DNA of 64,000 nucleotides from a virus: IMG/VR virus record IMGVR_UViG_3300009503_000001, positions 1 to 64,000 of that record; one strand, 5' to 3'. Shown piece by piece: positions 8,556 to 18,542 of this stretch (position 1 is its first letter; each line of letters starts with the position of its first letter). The notes under the pieces were generated by a model. It saw only the letters and a program-made list of their open reading frames with translations, ran no database searches and was not told where the DNA came from. The position numbers and the translations under genes were made by a program.

Positions 8556-9227
8556 ATGAAAAAAAGAACTGGATTATTTTTTTTAATATCATTTATATTA
8601 AGTTTTTCTATTATTTTAACATCTATTTATATAACTACAATAATTAATAATCAGAAATTTTCTAGATTGGATATTGAAATTAGTAATTTTTATGTATATA
8701 ATTCAACAATTGATTATTATAATTATTCATATTGTTTAATTAATTTAAATTTGGAATTTTATTCAATTGCTCCTAATGAGAATTATAATGATATAAAAAA
8801 TTTTTATCTCTATGAACTTTTAAATAGTTCAATAAATAAATATAGATATACAAAATCCTTTTCTTTAGGTATTTCCTCAGATAAACTCTTAGACTATATT
8901 GGAAGTAATTATACTGCTGAAAATTTAACAATAGAAAATACAACTACTAGTTTTGAAATGATAAAATATAGTTTTATGTTTGAAATTATTGGAGTTTTAA
9001 TAACACAAAATTTTGATTATAGTTATGGATTTGCAGTTTGTGGTGCTGTGGGACCTATAGAATCTGAAAATTTAAAACTAAATGATTTATTATTAAAAAT
9101 TATATCAAATAATCAATATATTAATTTAAAAATATTAGGGTTAAATGTTGATAATACTAATAATGTTGAATTATTAATAAATATTAATAATGTTAATTAC
9201 AATTTAAATGGGACATTATTAATCTAA
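8556..9227 (+). CDS. Secreted or membrane-anchored protein, type II topology
   Basis: 223 residues: short basic N-terminus (MKKRTG), hydrophobic segment at about 7-30 (LFFLISFILSFSIILTSIYI), then an Asn/Tyr-rich extracytoplasmic domain with several N-x-S/T sequons. The C-terminal end (NNVNYNLNGT) resembles that of the next gene (DNVKYNISGS), so the two are probably distant paralogues. It forms an operon with 9238-9891 (10-base gap). A structural or surface component is likely; no family recognised. Confidence 0.65.
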   Translation: MKKRTGLFFLISFILSFSIILTSIYITTIINNQKFSRLDIEISNFYVYNSTIDYYNYSYCLINLNLEFYSIAPNENYNDIKNFYLYELLNSSINKYRYTKSFSLGISSDKLLDYIGSNYTAENLTIENTTTSFEMIKYSFMFEIIGVLITQNFDYSYGFAVCGAVGPIESENLKLNDLLLKIISNNQYINLKILGLNVDNTNNVELLININNVNYNLNGTLLI

Positions 9228-9237
9228 AGGTGATAAA

Positions 9238-9891
9238 ATGTTAATTTTTAAAAAAAAAAAAATTAAAAATTCATCATATATAGAATTAATTTTTGGTATA
9301 ATTCTTGGTTCTATATTTGGTTTATTTATATCTAATTTTATATTGGTTAATCCAATAAAATTAAAAACATATAATATTTCATTTGAAAATACAATATTTA
9401 AAGAAATGAATTTTGGATTTGAATCAAATAATGTATCAATAAATAATTTTGAATTTAATTATTTTACAATAAGAAATAGCGTTTATGAACAATGTAAATA
9501 TCAAAAAATATTTGCTACATCAGATTTTTTTTCTGGCAATAATATACAATACAATATTATAAATGGTTACAGAAATAAAATTTCATTTAAAGAATATTTT
9601 TCATTATATTTTACTTATTTTAGTATAACTTTTGATTATGATTATAATGGTCATCATTTTTATGGAACATATTTAGAGTTTTATTTTTTTGAAGAAGGAG
9701 ATAGATTTATCGATATAAAACTAAAAATATATAATGATGAATCTACAATTGGATTTTTATTTTATCTTGATACAACTAATATTATAATTGAAAAAATTCA
9801 ATTTAGAAGAACACTTGAAAATAATGTTGGAACTATTGATTATATTATATTTAATATCGATAATGTTAAGTACAATATTTCTGGATCCTAA
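9238..9891 (+). CDS. Membrane-anchored protein, probable paralogue of the preceding gene
   Basis: 217 residues with an N-terminal hydrophobic anchor (about 15-38, IELIFGIILGSIFGLFISNF) and an aromatic, Asn-rich ectodomain. AAAGGTGAT stands six bases before the ATG, as is usual for internal operon genes here. The last 26 bases overlap the convergent gene 9866-11473. No family recognised. Confidence 0.65.
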   Translation: MLIFKKKKIKNSSYIELIFGIILGSIFGLFISNFILVNPIKLKTYNISFENTIFKEMNFGFESNNVSINNFEFNYFTIRNSVYEQCKYQKIFATSDFFSGNNIQYNIINGYRNKISFKEYFSLYFTYFSITFDYDYNGHHFYGTYLEFYFFEEGDRFIDIKLKIYNDESTIGFLFYLDTTNIIIEKIQFRRTLENNVGTIDYIIFNIDNVKYNISGS

Positions 9892-11473
9892 GAGCATTCT
9901 TTTTTATTTTTTTTCTATATATAAAAATTAAAATTAATATATAGAATGAATCAAAAATAATAATATTTCTAATTACAATATAAAATGGTGTTGATTTTCC
10001 AATAATTAATCCATTCAAATAAATATAAAATGAATTATTTAAAAAACTAGCATTTATATCTTTTTTAATTTCAATTCTTAAAATTATGTAATTTGCATAA
10101 CCTGTAAATTTTTTATATCCATTCAATACATTTAATGGAGCTGATAAATAATTATAAGTATAAATCTCTTGTGTATTAGTTCTAACTAAATTATAAATTG
10201 GTGAATATGATAAATCAATAGGCAACATTATTTGCATGGTTCCCTCGATATTATAAAATTCACCAGCATCATTTACATATTGAACTAAACTTTTTATATA
10301 TCCAATATTTTCATTAATGTATATAAATTCTTCTTGTTTTTTTATAGTATTTGATAAACAAAAAGCATAAGAATTATTTTCTTTACTATTATATGCTATT
10401 AAGTATGCATTAATAAAACTCCAAAAAGATGATGCATTTTTTGGTATAAAACCATCTGTATTATATCCGTTAATTGTTGTATTAGGTTCCACTAGTATAT
10501 GAAAAAAGTTCGATTCAAATACATTATAATAAATAGGATTATCGCTAAATTTAAAAACTATTGAAAAATTTAATGGTTGTATATTATTATTTATTGTTAT
10601 ATTATAAATATTCTCTAATGTATATAATTCATATTTATTAAATGAATTACTAAAATTTAAATTGAGTTCATTAATAAAACCAATATTTTCAGTTTTGGTA
10701 TTATTTTTTATTTCTATTGAATTAAATGGATTATTATTATAGATATTTATAGTTGAATTTTCATTGAATTTGTTCCAATTTAAATAATTAGATAATCGAT
10801 AACTCCAAAATTGAATTGCATTTATAATTGGTAAAATAATTAGAATTAATAAAATATATATATATATTTTTTGTGTTTTTATTTTCTTTTTTAATAATAT
10901 TTTATCTTGATAAATATTTATATATATATAGATAAATAAAATTATATATACAAAAATAATATATTGGTCAAATTTAATAATTGGTATTTTATAAGATGAA
11001 TTTTTCATTATTACATAAAAAGCAAGTAAATAAAGTTTATTTCCAATTTTTTTATATGAGTCTAATAAAAATAATCCTAAATTTGATAAAAAGTCTGTAT
11101 TATTAGAATTTTGAATATTATTAATAATTTGAGAACAATTATAATTTATATAAACCAATACAATTACAAAATGGAGCCAAATAGAAATAAAAAATGCTAT
11201 CAATGAAAATTTAAAAACTTTATTTATATCTAAATTTTCGTATGAAATTATTATTATCATTATAATTAATCCAATAAAAATAATAATATATGGTATTAGA
11301 AATATATTAATTATAATTAATAAATAAGATTCAATACCCACATAAGTAAATTGTATAATTTCTGGTGATGTAAAAATCTTAAAAATAATTAAATCTGTTA
11401 TATATGAATTTAATATAATTATAATAGGTGTAATTAAAATTATGTAATAAAAAAAGTTTTTAAAATTTCTCAT
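9866..11473 (-). CDS. Polytopic membrane protein with ectodomain, paralogue of 15941-17590
   Basis: 535 residues: about five hydrophobic helices in the first ~220 residues (e.g. IIILNSYITDLIIF, LIIINIFLIPYIIIFIGLII), a large extracytoplasmic domain with many N-x-S/T sequons, and a last helix near the C-terminus (IIIFDSFYILILIFIYRK). The ectodomain shares ordered motifs with the 549-residue protein at 15941: NFFHIL.../NYFHIL..., NGYNTDGFIP/NGYITNGFIP, YAFCLSNT/VGFCLSNT. It is last in a minus-strand run with 11483 and 12725. Likely an envelope or surface component; function unknown. Confidence 0.75.
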   Translation of the reverse strand: MRNFKNFFYYIILITPIIIILNSYITDLIIFKIFTSPEIIQFTYVGIESYLLIIINIFLIPYIIIFIGLIIMIIIISYENLDINKVFKFSLIAFFISIWLHFVIVLVYINYNCSQIINNIQNSNNTDFLSNLGLFLLDSYKKIGNKLYLLAFYVIMKNSSYKIPIIKFDQYIIFVYIILFIYIYINIYQDKILLKKKIKTQKIYIYILLILIILPIINAIQFWSYRLSNYLNWNKFNENSTINIYNNNPFNSIEIKNNTKTENIGFINELNLNFSNSFNKYELYTLENIYNITINNNIQPLNFSIVFKFSDNPIYYNVFESNFFHILVEPNTTINGYNTDGFIPKNASSFWSFINAYLIAYNSKENNSYAFCLSNTIKKQEEFIYINENIGYIKSLVQYVNDAGEFYNIEGTMQIMLPIDLSYSPIYNLVRTNTQEIYTYNYLSAPLNVLNGYKKFTGYANYIILRIEIKKDINASFLNNSFYIYLNGLIIGKSTPFYIVIRNIIIFDSFYILILIFIYRKKIKKNALRIQKYCT

Positions 11474-11482
11474 ATTATTATT

Positions 11483-12721
11483 TTAGAATTCGTCATATAT
11501 ATATATTTCGTATAATGCATTATTTCTATATTCATTTAAAACAATAATTTTAGTTAATGAATTATAATCTAAAGTTTCGTTATATTCTACATTAATTTGA
11601 TTTATCTTAATAGATAATATATCCCATTTTATAGGTAATTGATAATAAATACTACTAATCGTATAAATATTATTAATAATAATTTGATTAATAAATTTTA
11701 AATAAACATAAGTTTCGGTTTTTTTTATTATTGAAACATCTGTATTAAATATTATAGAATTATATATTATATTAAAGGTTATATCAGTTATACTATAATT
11801 ATCCCAATAAATTAAAAAATCAATACGATTATCTGGATATAAAACCCAATATTTATATTCATCTGTTTCAATATCAGGTAGTTCATATTGTCCTTCTTTT
11901 TTAACTTTAATTATTATATTATTATCTAATGGTGTTAATATATATTTCATAGTTGGTTTATAACTTGATGGAAGCCAACTATTATTATAATATCTAAATG
12001 TTATATAATCATCCATATATTTACCACAAATAGAAAAATCATGTGGTATTTCTTCGGTTATATATAAAATAATAAACCAAGTATTATTATATGTATTTTG
12101 TGAATTTAAAGTAATATTATTAATTGATTCTATCCATTGATAACCACTATGATTAAGTGAAATATTTTCTAAAAAATAATCATTAAGTTCTGTTATATTA
12201 ATTGGATAAGCATTATTGCTAATATTTATTGCTGGTGTTAAATAAATACTAATATTAGTTTCATTTTCATAATTTTTTAAAATATATAATCTAAAATTAG
12301 ATAAATTACAAATTACATCAAAATTAATATAAATCTTTAATGCAATATAATCTTCATAAAACATATCATAACTAGGTGATGGCTCTACTACATATTCATT
12401 TGAATACACAATTATATTACTTTTAGTAATATTTACGGTTGCATATGCTATATTTAAATTATCAGGATTATAAATCGGATAATAAGCAAAATTTGGATTA
12501 GTCGTATTATAAAGATTTGAAATATTTTCATAATTTAATAATAAATTCATTTTAAAGTTGTTTTTATATTCTGTTTTGAAAGCATTTTCACTATTAGGTA
12601 TTAATATAAAATTTTTATAATACAATAATAATGTTGAAGAAAATAAAATAATGACTAATACATATAAAAAATATATATATTTTACTTTATTTACTTTTTT
12701 AGGAATTAAAATTATTATCAC
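11483..12721 (-). CDS. Membrane-anchored surface-type protein, paralogue of 12725-14005
   Basis: About 412 residues: N-terminal anchor (YIYFLYVLVIILFSSTLLLY) and an aromatic/Asn-rich ectodomain. Shared ordered motifs with the upstream gene: FKMNLLL/FKMKLTT, YNNTWFI/YNNTWFF, and the C-terminal LYEIYIYDEF/LYEFYIYIEF. The start is odd. The first in-frame start-like codon is a GTG (12719-12721) that is itself part of the GGTGAT ribosome binding site, and no ATG or TTG follows before the anchor. Initiation may therefore use a non-standard codon (ATA or ATT) a few codons on. Confidence 0.75.
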   Translation of the reverse strand: MIIILIPKKVNKVKYIYFLYVLVIILFSSTLLLYYKNFILIPNSENAFKTEYKNNFKMNLLLNYENISNLYNTTNPNFAYYPIYNPDNLNIAYATVNITKSNIIVYSNEYVVEPSPSYDMFYEDYIALKIYINFDVICNLSNFRLYILKNYENETNISIYLTPAINISNNAYPINITELNDYFLENISLNHSGYQWIESINNITLNSQNTYNNTWFIILYITEEIPHDFSICGKYMDDYITFRYYNNSWLPSSYKPTMKYILTPLDNNIIIKVKKEGQYELPDIETDEYKYWVLYPDNRIDFLIYWDNYSITDITFNIIYNSIIFNTDVSIIKKTETYVYLKFINQIIINNIYTISSIYYQLPIKWDILSIKINQINVEYNETLDYNSLTKIIVLNEYRNNALYEIYIYDEF

Positions 12722-12724
12722 CTA

Positions 12725-14005
12725 TTAAAATTCAATGTAAATATAAAATTCATATAAACCTCTATTTGCTAAACAATTAATGTATTTATATTCTCTATCT
12801 ATAGTTTCTGTATAATTAAGATTATCATAATTATACTTCACTGTTATAACATTCCAATCTCTAGGTATTATATATGTAATATATTTTGGTATATATACTT
12901 GTAAAAAAAGTTGATTTACAAATTTTAAATAAATTGATTCATCATTTTTTTGTAATAATACTAACTCAACATCATAAATAGTCTGAATAAATGTAACATT
13001 ATAATCATATGTAATACTCCAATTTCCCCAATTTTCAATATTAAATATTAGATTAATATATTTTTCATCGATTCTACTCATATTAAAATTCCAATAATAA
13101 TCATAATTTACAGAATAATTATTTAATGTATTATTTATTAAAATTCTAGGAGTAATTGATGAAATTGGACTTATTGTATAATTTATCATACCATCATGTT
13201 CATAAATTGACCATCCACTAGAATAAAAATAAATTGGACTTTTTGATAATCCAGATTTTAATAATAATTGTGTAGCTGCGTTATCTGTTTTAATTAAGAA
13301 AAACCAAGTATTATTATATGTTTCACTTGGATTCAAATTAATAGGAGAACTTATAAATTCATACCAATAAGTTCCAGGCTCTAAATCTATAGTTACCATA
13401 TTTAAAAAATAATTTTCAATTTCACTTTCATTTCTTGGTGTTGGTTCAAAATTGTGGGCCTCATTTTGAATTGATGGTGTAAAATAGAAATATAAATTTG
13501 TAGAATAATTTGAAAATCTTTCAATATATATTTGAAATTTTAAAATTAAACAATTTTCATTATATGGATTATATATAGGAACACCACTATATCTATTTTG
13601 AAGCATCCAATATCCATCATTACTAAGGCTTTCGTTCCAAAAATGTAAATTTTCTGAATATAATTCAATATTATTTAATATATTAATATGAATATTTACA
13701 AATTGAATATCATACTCTAAAGGATTAATCAATAAATTAGCATTTTTAGAACTACTATTAATATTTTTTGTAATAGATGTAGATTCTGTTGTTAATTTCA
13801 TTTTAAATTTACTTTTATATTCATTTAATAAGCTAGTATCTGGATTAATATTATTATTTTTAAGATATTCCTTATAATATAATATACCAATTAAAAAAGA
13901 ACTAATAAATAACAATACATAAAGTATATAAATTAAAGTAATTTGATGTTTAGGATTATCAGGGCAAAATCTTACAGGTTGATATGGTTTATTTTGTTTA
14001 TTCAT
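12725..14005 (-). CDS. Membrane-anchored surface-type protein, paralogue of 11483-12721
   Basis: 426 residues: cytoplasmic N-terminus with a Cys (VRFCPDN), hydrophobic segment at about 25-46 (LIYILYVLLFISSFLIGILY), then a large ectodomain with many sequons and a FYFTPSIQNE/LYLTPAINI-like block shared with its neighbour. A ribosome binding site GAGGT precedes the ATG. It is the first gene of a three-gene minus-strand unit ending at 9866. Tandem duplication explains the pair. Envelope role is inferred. Confidence 0.75.
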   Translation of the reverse strand: MNKQNKPYQPVRFCPDNPKHQITLIYILYVLLFISSFLIGILYYKEYLKNNNINPDTSLLNEYKSKFKMKLTTESTSITKNINSSSKNANLLINPLEYDIQFVNIHINILNNIELYSENLHFWNESLSNDGYWMLQNRYSGVPIYNPYNENCLILKFQIYIERFSNYSTNLYFYFTPSIQNEAHNFEPTPRNESEIENYFLNMVTIDLEPGTYWYEFISSPINLNPSETYNNTWFFLIKTDNAATQLLLKSGLSKSPIYFYSSGWSIYEHDGMINYTISPISSITPRILINNTLNNYSVNYDYYWNFNMSRIDEKYINLIFNIENWGNWSITYDYNVTFIQTIYDVELVLLQKNDESIYLKFVNQLFLQVYIPKYITYIIPRDWNVITVKYNYDNLNYTETIDREYKYINCLANRGLYEFYIYIEF

Positions 14006-14117
14006 AATAAAATACCTCTATTATATTAATAATAATTTAATATTTAAAAATTTATTTATTAAATAGATATTTATAAATATCTATTAAAATTTTAAAATTA
14101 AAAAAAAGTGATAAATA
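14006..14117. other. Divergent intergenic promoter region
   Basis: TTTTTAAATATT-type boxes on the minus strand (about 14040-14052) for the 14005 gene and an ATTTATAAATATC box (about 14068-14080) with a GTGAT ribosome binding site for the 14118 gene. Confidence 0.35.
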
Positions 14118-14381
14118 ATGACTGAATTTTTTAGAGTATTTAGAAAAAAAGGATTTGAAAAATCTTTATCTGTATTGATGAACGGTGAATATTCCAAAAC
14201 TGAATTTTTTAGAATGCTGAAAAATCGAAAAATACATCCTAATGAATTCTATAGAAGTAAAGATGATTTAATAAAACTCGATGCAAATTATAATAAAATT
14301 ATTTATATAACAGATAAAGGGAAACAAATATTTAATATGATTGAAGAAATTAATAAAATTTTGACTAATAATGTTGAATAA
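14118..14381 (+). CDS. Small winged-helix DNA-binding protein
   Basis: 87 residues. The pattern helix (GFEKSLSVLMNG), recognition region (YSKTEFFRMLKNRKIHPNEFYR), then a strand-turn-strand wing (LIKLDANYNKIIYITDKGKQIF) matches one-domain wHTH regulators, where the phrase YITDKGKQ is typical of the wing and following helix. It lies between two blocks of surface genes and may regulate them; that is inference. A GTGAT ribosome binding site precedes the ATG. Confidence 0.65.
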   Translation: MTEFFRVFRKKGFEKSLSVLMNGEYSKTEFFRMLKNRKIHPNEFYRSKDDLIKLDANYNKIIYITDKGKQIFNMIEEINKILTNNVE

Positions 14382-14383
14382 AA

Positions 14384-14491
14384 ATGAAATTAAAATATGC
14401 CAAGAAGCCTTTATACTATCATGGTGTAATAAAAAAAATAAAAATAAAAAATTATTTACTACGTTTAATAAGTAAATTAAAAAAAAAATAA
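14384..14491 (+). CDS. Possible small basic protein, 35 residues
   Basis: ATG two bases after the previous stop; MKLKYAKKPLYYHGVIKKIK..., with about 40% Lys/Arg. No ribosome binding site of its own, but the spacing fits coupling to the wHTH gene. Could be a nucleic-acid-binding peptide or a chance frame. Confidence 0.3.
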   Translation: MKLKYAKKPLYYHGVIKKIKIKNYLLRLISKLKKK

Positions 14492-14517
14492 ATTGTTTTT
14501 AAAAAATAAATTGTATT

Positions 14518-15897
14518 TTAAAGTGAGAATTTCTTTTTTCTTTTAAAAATATAATATAAAAATATAGAGCCAATAATTGAAATTGAAATAATTATAATAT
14601 AATTTATTTTTTCTGTAGAACTGCTATAATTATTTAATGGTAAATTATAATTACCAATTATTTGATTAGAAATATTTGCTATTATACTTTCAGATGTATC
14701 TACATTTAAATTATTTTGTTGATAAATATCTGCTATAATAATTAAATTCGAGTTTATATTTAATTTATAAATAAATCTTAAATTTTTAATTTCTATTTTA
14801 GTTAATCTCAATAAATTATCTTCGATATTTACATTAGCATCATTATATATAATAGAATTTTGAAATATACCAGCAGTAGTTCTGCTATAAATTGGATTTA
14901 TATCTATTAAAAAATAGCCTGATTTAAATTTATAATATTGATAATATTGATTAAATATTGGTTCAATTTGAATATTATTTATTAAAATATTATTGTTTTT
15001 AATATCTATACTTGGAAATTGATTATTTATATTAGAGCTGTTAATAATATTATCAATTTGAATGAATCCAAAAGTTTCAAAAAATTCATTTTTTAATTTA
15101 TCCATAGTTGTATTTGTTGGGATTATAATTTTATTTAAAATATAATTATTAATATTATTCATATTATTTGTTGCATTATCAAACTCAATTTCATATGTAT
15201 TTGTATTAATCGGATAAATATTTTGCTCAATTAAATATGCATAATTAATAGAATTTTGCTTATCTAAAATATTTATTGTATAATTAGGATTAGTTTCAAT
15301 ATTAAGATTTATTGTTGGATTAAATAATATTAAAATTGGAACAGATAATTTATATTTTAAAATATCTTCATTAATTTTTAAATAATTAATATAAACAATT
15401 GGATTATATACATCAGCATATAAAACATTTCCATAATTAACTATTAAATTATTTTTATATTGATTATCATCTTGAATAATAAATGCATTACTAAAAGGTG
15501 GAGGATAATTAAATAATTGCCATAAATAATATCGTTGTTTTATATTTGGATCCATTAAAGATTGTAAATAAGCTGGCATACATAAACCTACATCTTCAGT
15601 AAAAATAATTGAACCTAAATATTTAGATATATAATTTTCTTGAATATTCAAAATTACATTCGTATCAAAAGATAAACTAATATTTGTTTCAATAGTATAT
15701 TTAAATTGATATTTATTATTATTAATTTTATTTATTCCATTATTTTTAATTTCAAAATTAATAATTTGCATATTAGATTTAATCCAGTTTGGAAACTCAT
15801 TTAATAATTTAATACCTTCATTTTCACTAGTACAATATATAAAATTTAATTGAAAAATTAATAAGAATATTATTATGATAAAAATATTTCGTTTCAT
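14518..15897 (-). CDS. Type I surface glycoprotein-like protein, distant paralogue of 54524 and 55940
   Basis: 459 residues from the ATG at 15897, chosen because it follows GAGTGAT by six bases; a TTG 12 bases upstream is unlikely. There is a signal peptide (IFIIIIFLLIFQLNFIYC), then a ~410-residue ectodomain rich in sequons, a C-terminal anchor (YIIIISISIIGSIFLYYIF) and a basic tail (KRKKK). The first mature residues contain FPNWIKSNMQIINF, matching FPNWILAQ and IPNWLFNQ in the two paralogues. Cell-surface or virion envelope exposure is the inferred location. Confidence 0.75.
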   Translation of the reverse strand: MKRNIFIIIIFLLIFQLNFIYCTSENEGIKLLNEFPNWIKSNMQIINFEIKNNGINKINNNKYQFKYTIETNISLSFDTNVILNIQENYISKYLGSIIFTEDVGLCMPAYLQSLMDPNIKQRYYLWQLFNYPPPFSNAFIIQDDNQYKNNLIVNYGNVLYADVYNPIVYINYLKINEDILKYKLSVPILILFNPTINLNIETNPNYTINILDKQNSINYAYLIEQNIYPINTNTYEIEFDNATNNMNNINNYILNKIIIPTNTTMDKLKNEFFETFGFIQIDNIINSSNINNQFPSIDIKNNNILINNIQIEPIFNQYYQYYKFKSGYFLIDINPIYSRTTAGIFQNSIIYNDANVNIEDNLLRLTKIEIKNLRFIYKLNINSNLIIIADIYQQNNLNVDTSESIIANISNQIIGNYNLPLNNYSSSTEKINYIIIISISIIGSIFLYYIFKRKKKFSL

Positions 15898-15910
15898 AAA
15901 ATCACTCAAA

Positions 15911-15916
15911 TTTAAA
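15911..15916 (+). promoter_or_regulatory. TATA box of 15941-17590 (leaderless)
   Basis: TTTAAA in CAAATTTAAAAATA, exactly 30 bases before the ATG at 15941, no ribosome binding site. The palindromic core also faces the divergent gene starting at 15897. Confidence 0.6.
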
Positions 15917-15940
15917 AATATTCATTGATTTATATTATTT

Positions 15941-17590
15941 ATGATAAATAATAAAATCAAGACTATTTTAATTTTTTTAGCTATATCGTTTCCTATTTTG
16001 GTATTAATTAATTTTGGTATAAATGAAATAAATAAAACAATTTTATTAAAAGATATAAATCAATTTACATTTAGAGGATTAGATACGTTAATAATTTTAT
16101 TTTTAAATATCTTACTAATTCCTTATATTTTGTTAATAATAACTCCTGTTATAATAATTACAATTATATCTTTACATGAATATAAAGCAAAAAAAATTTT
16201 AAAATATACAATATTATCATTATTAATTGCTGTTTTAATTCATATAACAATAAGTTATTATTATATTTCAAAAAATTATTTAGATATTTTACAAGAACTT
16301 AATAATATATCAGATCAAAATATATTTAATACAATTTGTATTTATTTTATTGAACAATATAACAAAAATAAGAATATATTACTTATTCCAGTAATATATA
16401 TTTTGATTAGATTATCTAGTTGTCATATTTCATTAATTATTAATGAGCAATATTTTATTATACTTTATATGATTTTATTTTTAGCATTTTTCTTATATAT
16501 AAAAGGAGATAAATTTAAAATTAAGGAGGAAAAAAGAAAAAGAAAAACAATTAATAATCAAATAATTACAACAATAATTATCATATTAATTTTTTTAACA
16601 CCAATTATAAATATTACTCAACTTTATAATATTAAATTAAAAAATTATATTAATTGGGAAAATTATAATGATAATATTATAACTTATTTAAATGATAATA
16701 CTACAAATACAATATATATTCAGAATTATTATAATTCATTAAATAATTTAAGTTTTTTTGGAAATGATTCATTATTAGAATTATTGAATATTCAAATATT
16801 TCAACGAAATTATATTATATCTATAAATAATAATAGTAATAAATTAGAATATAGCGAAATTTACAAAATAGAAGATAATCCATTAAAATTTAATATATTA
16901 GAGGCAAATTATTTTCATATATTAACAAATTTGAATAATATTAATGGATATATAACTAATGGATTTATTCCTTATGATGTAATTGATTTCTGGGATAAAA
17001 TACATGTATATATGCTTGCATTAAATACAAATAAAAATAAAGCTGTAGGTTTTTGTTTATCAAATACAAATACAACAACAGAAAAGAATATTTTTATTAA
17101 TAGTATATTTAATAATATAAATGCTAAAATTTATTATTTAAATGATTCAGCTTTTAAATTAGATAATCAATTATATTTACAAATTAAAGGAAAAAACTTT
17201 TTTTTATTTAGTAATTTATTTGGTACTACATCAACAACTTATGTAAATAATCCATTTTTAGCAATTATGCAAAATATGAACGGATTTGAATTATTTGATA
17301 ATGAATTTATAAATGAGGCAAATTATTTCTGCATAAAAATTGAAGTAGATAAAAATATAAATCTTTTATTCGATGGTATAAACAATAGCACTTTAATTAT
17401 AACGATGAATGGTATTATTTTAGGTAGATACAAACCATTAATTTCAACATTAAAATTCATTTTAATATTTGATTTAACATATTTATTAATAATTGGTCTA
17501 GATTATATAATTTTAAAACGAATATTTCTAAAAAATGTAAATAAAAAGAATAAAAAATCAAAATTTAATAAAATTAAAAAAATTAAATAA
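15941..17590 (+). CDS. Polytopic membrane protein with ectodomain, paralogue of 9866-11473
   Basis: 549 residues: about five to six hydrophobic helices in the first ~235 residues (LIFLAISFPILVLINFG, LFLNILLIPYILLIITPVII and others), an ectodomain with NYFHILTNLNNINGYITNGF and AVGFCLSNTN motifs shared with the 535-residue paralogue, and a final helix (FILIFDLTYLLIIGLDYIIL) with a lysine-rich tail. Its 3' end overlaps the convergent TFB gene by eight bases. An envelope-associated role is inferred. Confidence 0.75.
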   Translation: MINNKIKTILIFLAISFPILVLINFGINEINKTILLKDINQFTFRGLDTLIILFLNILLIPYILLIITPVIIITIISLHEYKAKKILKYTILSLLIAVLIHITISYYYISKNYLDILQELNNISDQNIFNTICIYFIEQYNKNKNILLIPVIYILIRLSSCHISLIINEQYFIILYMILFLAFFLYIKGDKFKIKEEKRKRKTINNQIITTIIIILIFLTPIINITQLYNIKLKNYINWENYNDNIITYLNDNTTNTIYIQNYYNSLNNLSFFGNDSLLELLNIQIFQRNYIISINNNSNKLEYSEIYKIEDNPLKFNILEANYFHILTNLNNINGYITNGFIPYDVIDFWDKIHVYMLALNTNKNKAVGFCLSNTNTTTEKNIFINSIFNNINAKIYYLNDSAFKLDNQLYLQIKGKNFFLFSNLFGTTSTTYVNNPFLAIMQNMNGFELFDNEFINEANYFCIKIEVDKNINLLFDGINNSTLIITMNGIILGRYKPLISTLKFILIFDLTYLLIIGLDYIILKRIFLKNVNKKNKKSKFNKIKKIK

Positions 17591-18398
17591 TTTTATAATA
17601 TCTTTTTAATGTCATAGTAGTTACACCGAATAATTTAGCAATATAATTCAATGTAATTTCTTGATTTTTCTTTTTAAGAATTTGATATACAACAGCACCA
17701 ATTAACGCTTTTGGAGTATTGATATTTCTTTTAATTTGTTTAATTTTTTCAATAATTTCCATTTTAGTTTTTTCATTAAGTTTTAAATTAATTTTATCTA
17801 AGTATTGATATGCCAAGTTTAATAAATCAATATGTTCAATTTTATTTCCGAATTTGATTAATATTTGCCTATAAGTCTTAAATATTGATTTTGCATCTAT
17901 TTCCGTAATTCTTGATAATTCATTTAATTCTAATATTCTCTTATTAATTTTACAAGCATAATAAATAACCGCTAAAGCTACAGTTTCAATTTGTTTTCCA
18001 ACTAGAAATTTTTCTTTTTGTAATTTTTTATAAATAAATATAGATGTATGTATTATTAATTCAGGTAATTCAAAAATATTACATATTTGTTTTATATAAT
18101 TAAAAGCATAGTATATTAGAATTTCACTTAAGTTTTTTAAGTTTTTACATCTCCATAAAGCTTTTTTTAATCGTTGAGGTGCTTTTGTTATTCGCTGTTT
18201 TGAAAATTCAATAAATGTTCCTAATCCATTGTATGGTAAAAAAAGATAATAAGATTTTTCAAAAATATTAGATTTAAATATTTTTACACTATTAGTATAA
18301 ATTGGCTCTTGAATTACACCACAATCCTTACAAATAATATCTCCTTTAATTTTATCTTCTATTAAATTTTTAGAACCACAACAACAACAACTAAACAT
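17583..18398 (-). CDS. tfb: Transcription factor B (TFIIB-like)
   Basis: 271 residues from the ATG at 18398, which follows AAGGTGAT by six bases; the GTG inside that site is not the start. The N-terminal zinc ribbon has CCxxC-like and CKDCG pairs (about residues 4-30). Two cyclin-fold repeats follow, the first with APQRLKKALWRCKNL and an IETVALAVIYYACK helix, the second with NTPKALIGAVVYQILKKK and a C-terminal LAKLFGVTTMTLKRYY recognition helix. TFB recruits RNA polymerase to TATA/BRE promoters. A virus-encoded copy could redirect host polymerase to the strong TTTAAA promoters seen here (inference). The B-finger linker is short and diverged. Confidence 0.93.
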   Translation of the reverse strand: MFSCCCCGSKNLIEDKIKGDIICKDCGVIQEPIYTNSVKIFKSNIFEKSYYLFLPYNGLGTFIEFSKQRITKAPQRLKKALWRCKNLKNLSEILIYYAFNYIKQICNIFELPELIIHTSIFIYKKLQKEKFLVGKQIETVALAVIYYACKINKRILELNELSRITEIDAKSIFKTYRQILIKFGNKIEHIDLLNLAYQYLDKINLKLNEKTKMEIIEKIKQIKRNINTPKALIGAVVYQILKKKNQEITLNYIAKLFGVTTMTLKRYYKII

Positions 18399-18542
18399 CA
18401 ATATCACCTTAATATAAATTTATTTTTATAATATTTAAATTTTATTTAAATTTTGTATATATATATACAAAATTTATATATATATATATGGAATTTTCAA
18501 ATTAATTAAATATTTAAATATTTAGATTAAAAAAATATAGTT
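18399..18542. other. Divergent promoter region between TFB and the AbrB-like gene
   Basis: Contains (TA)n tracts and two TTTAAA-type boxes: one at about 18431-18440 serving TFB on the minus strand, and TTTAAA at 18513-18518 exactly 30 bases before the ATG at 18543 on the plus strand (leaderless). Confidence 0.55.
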
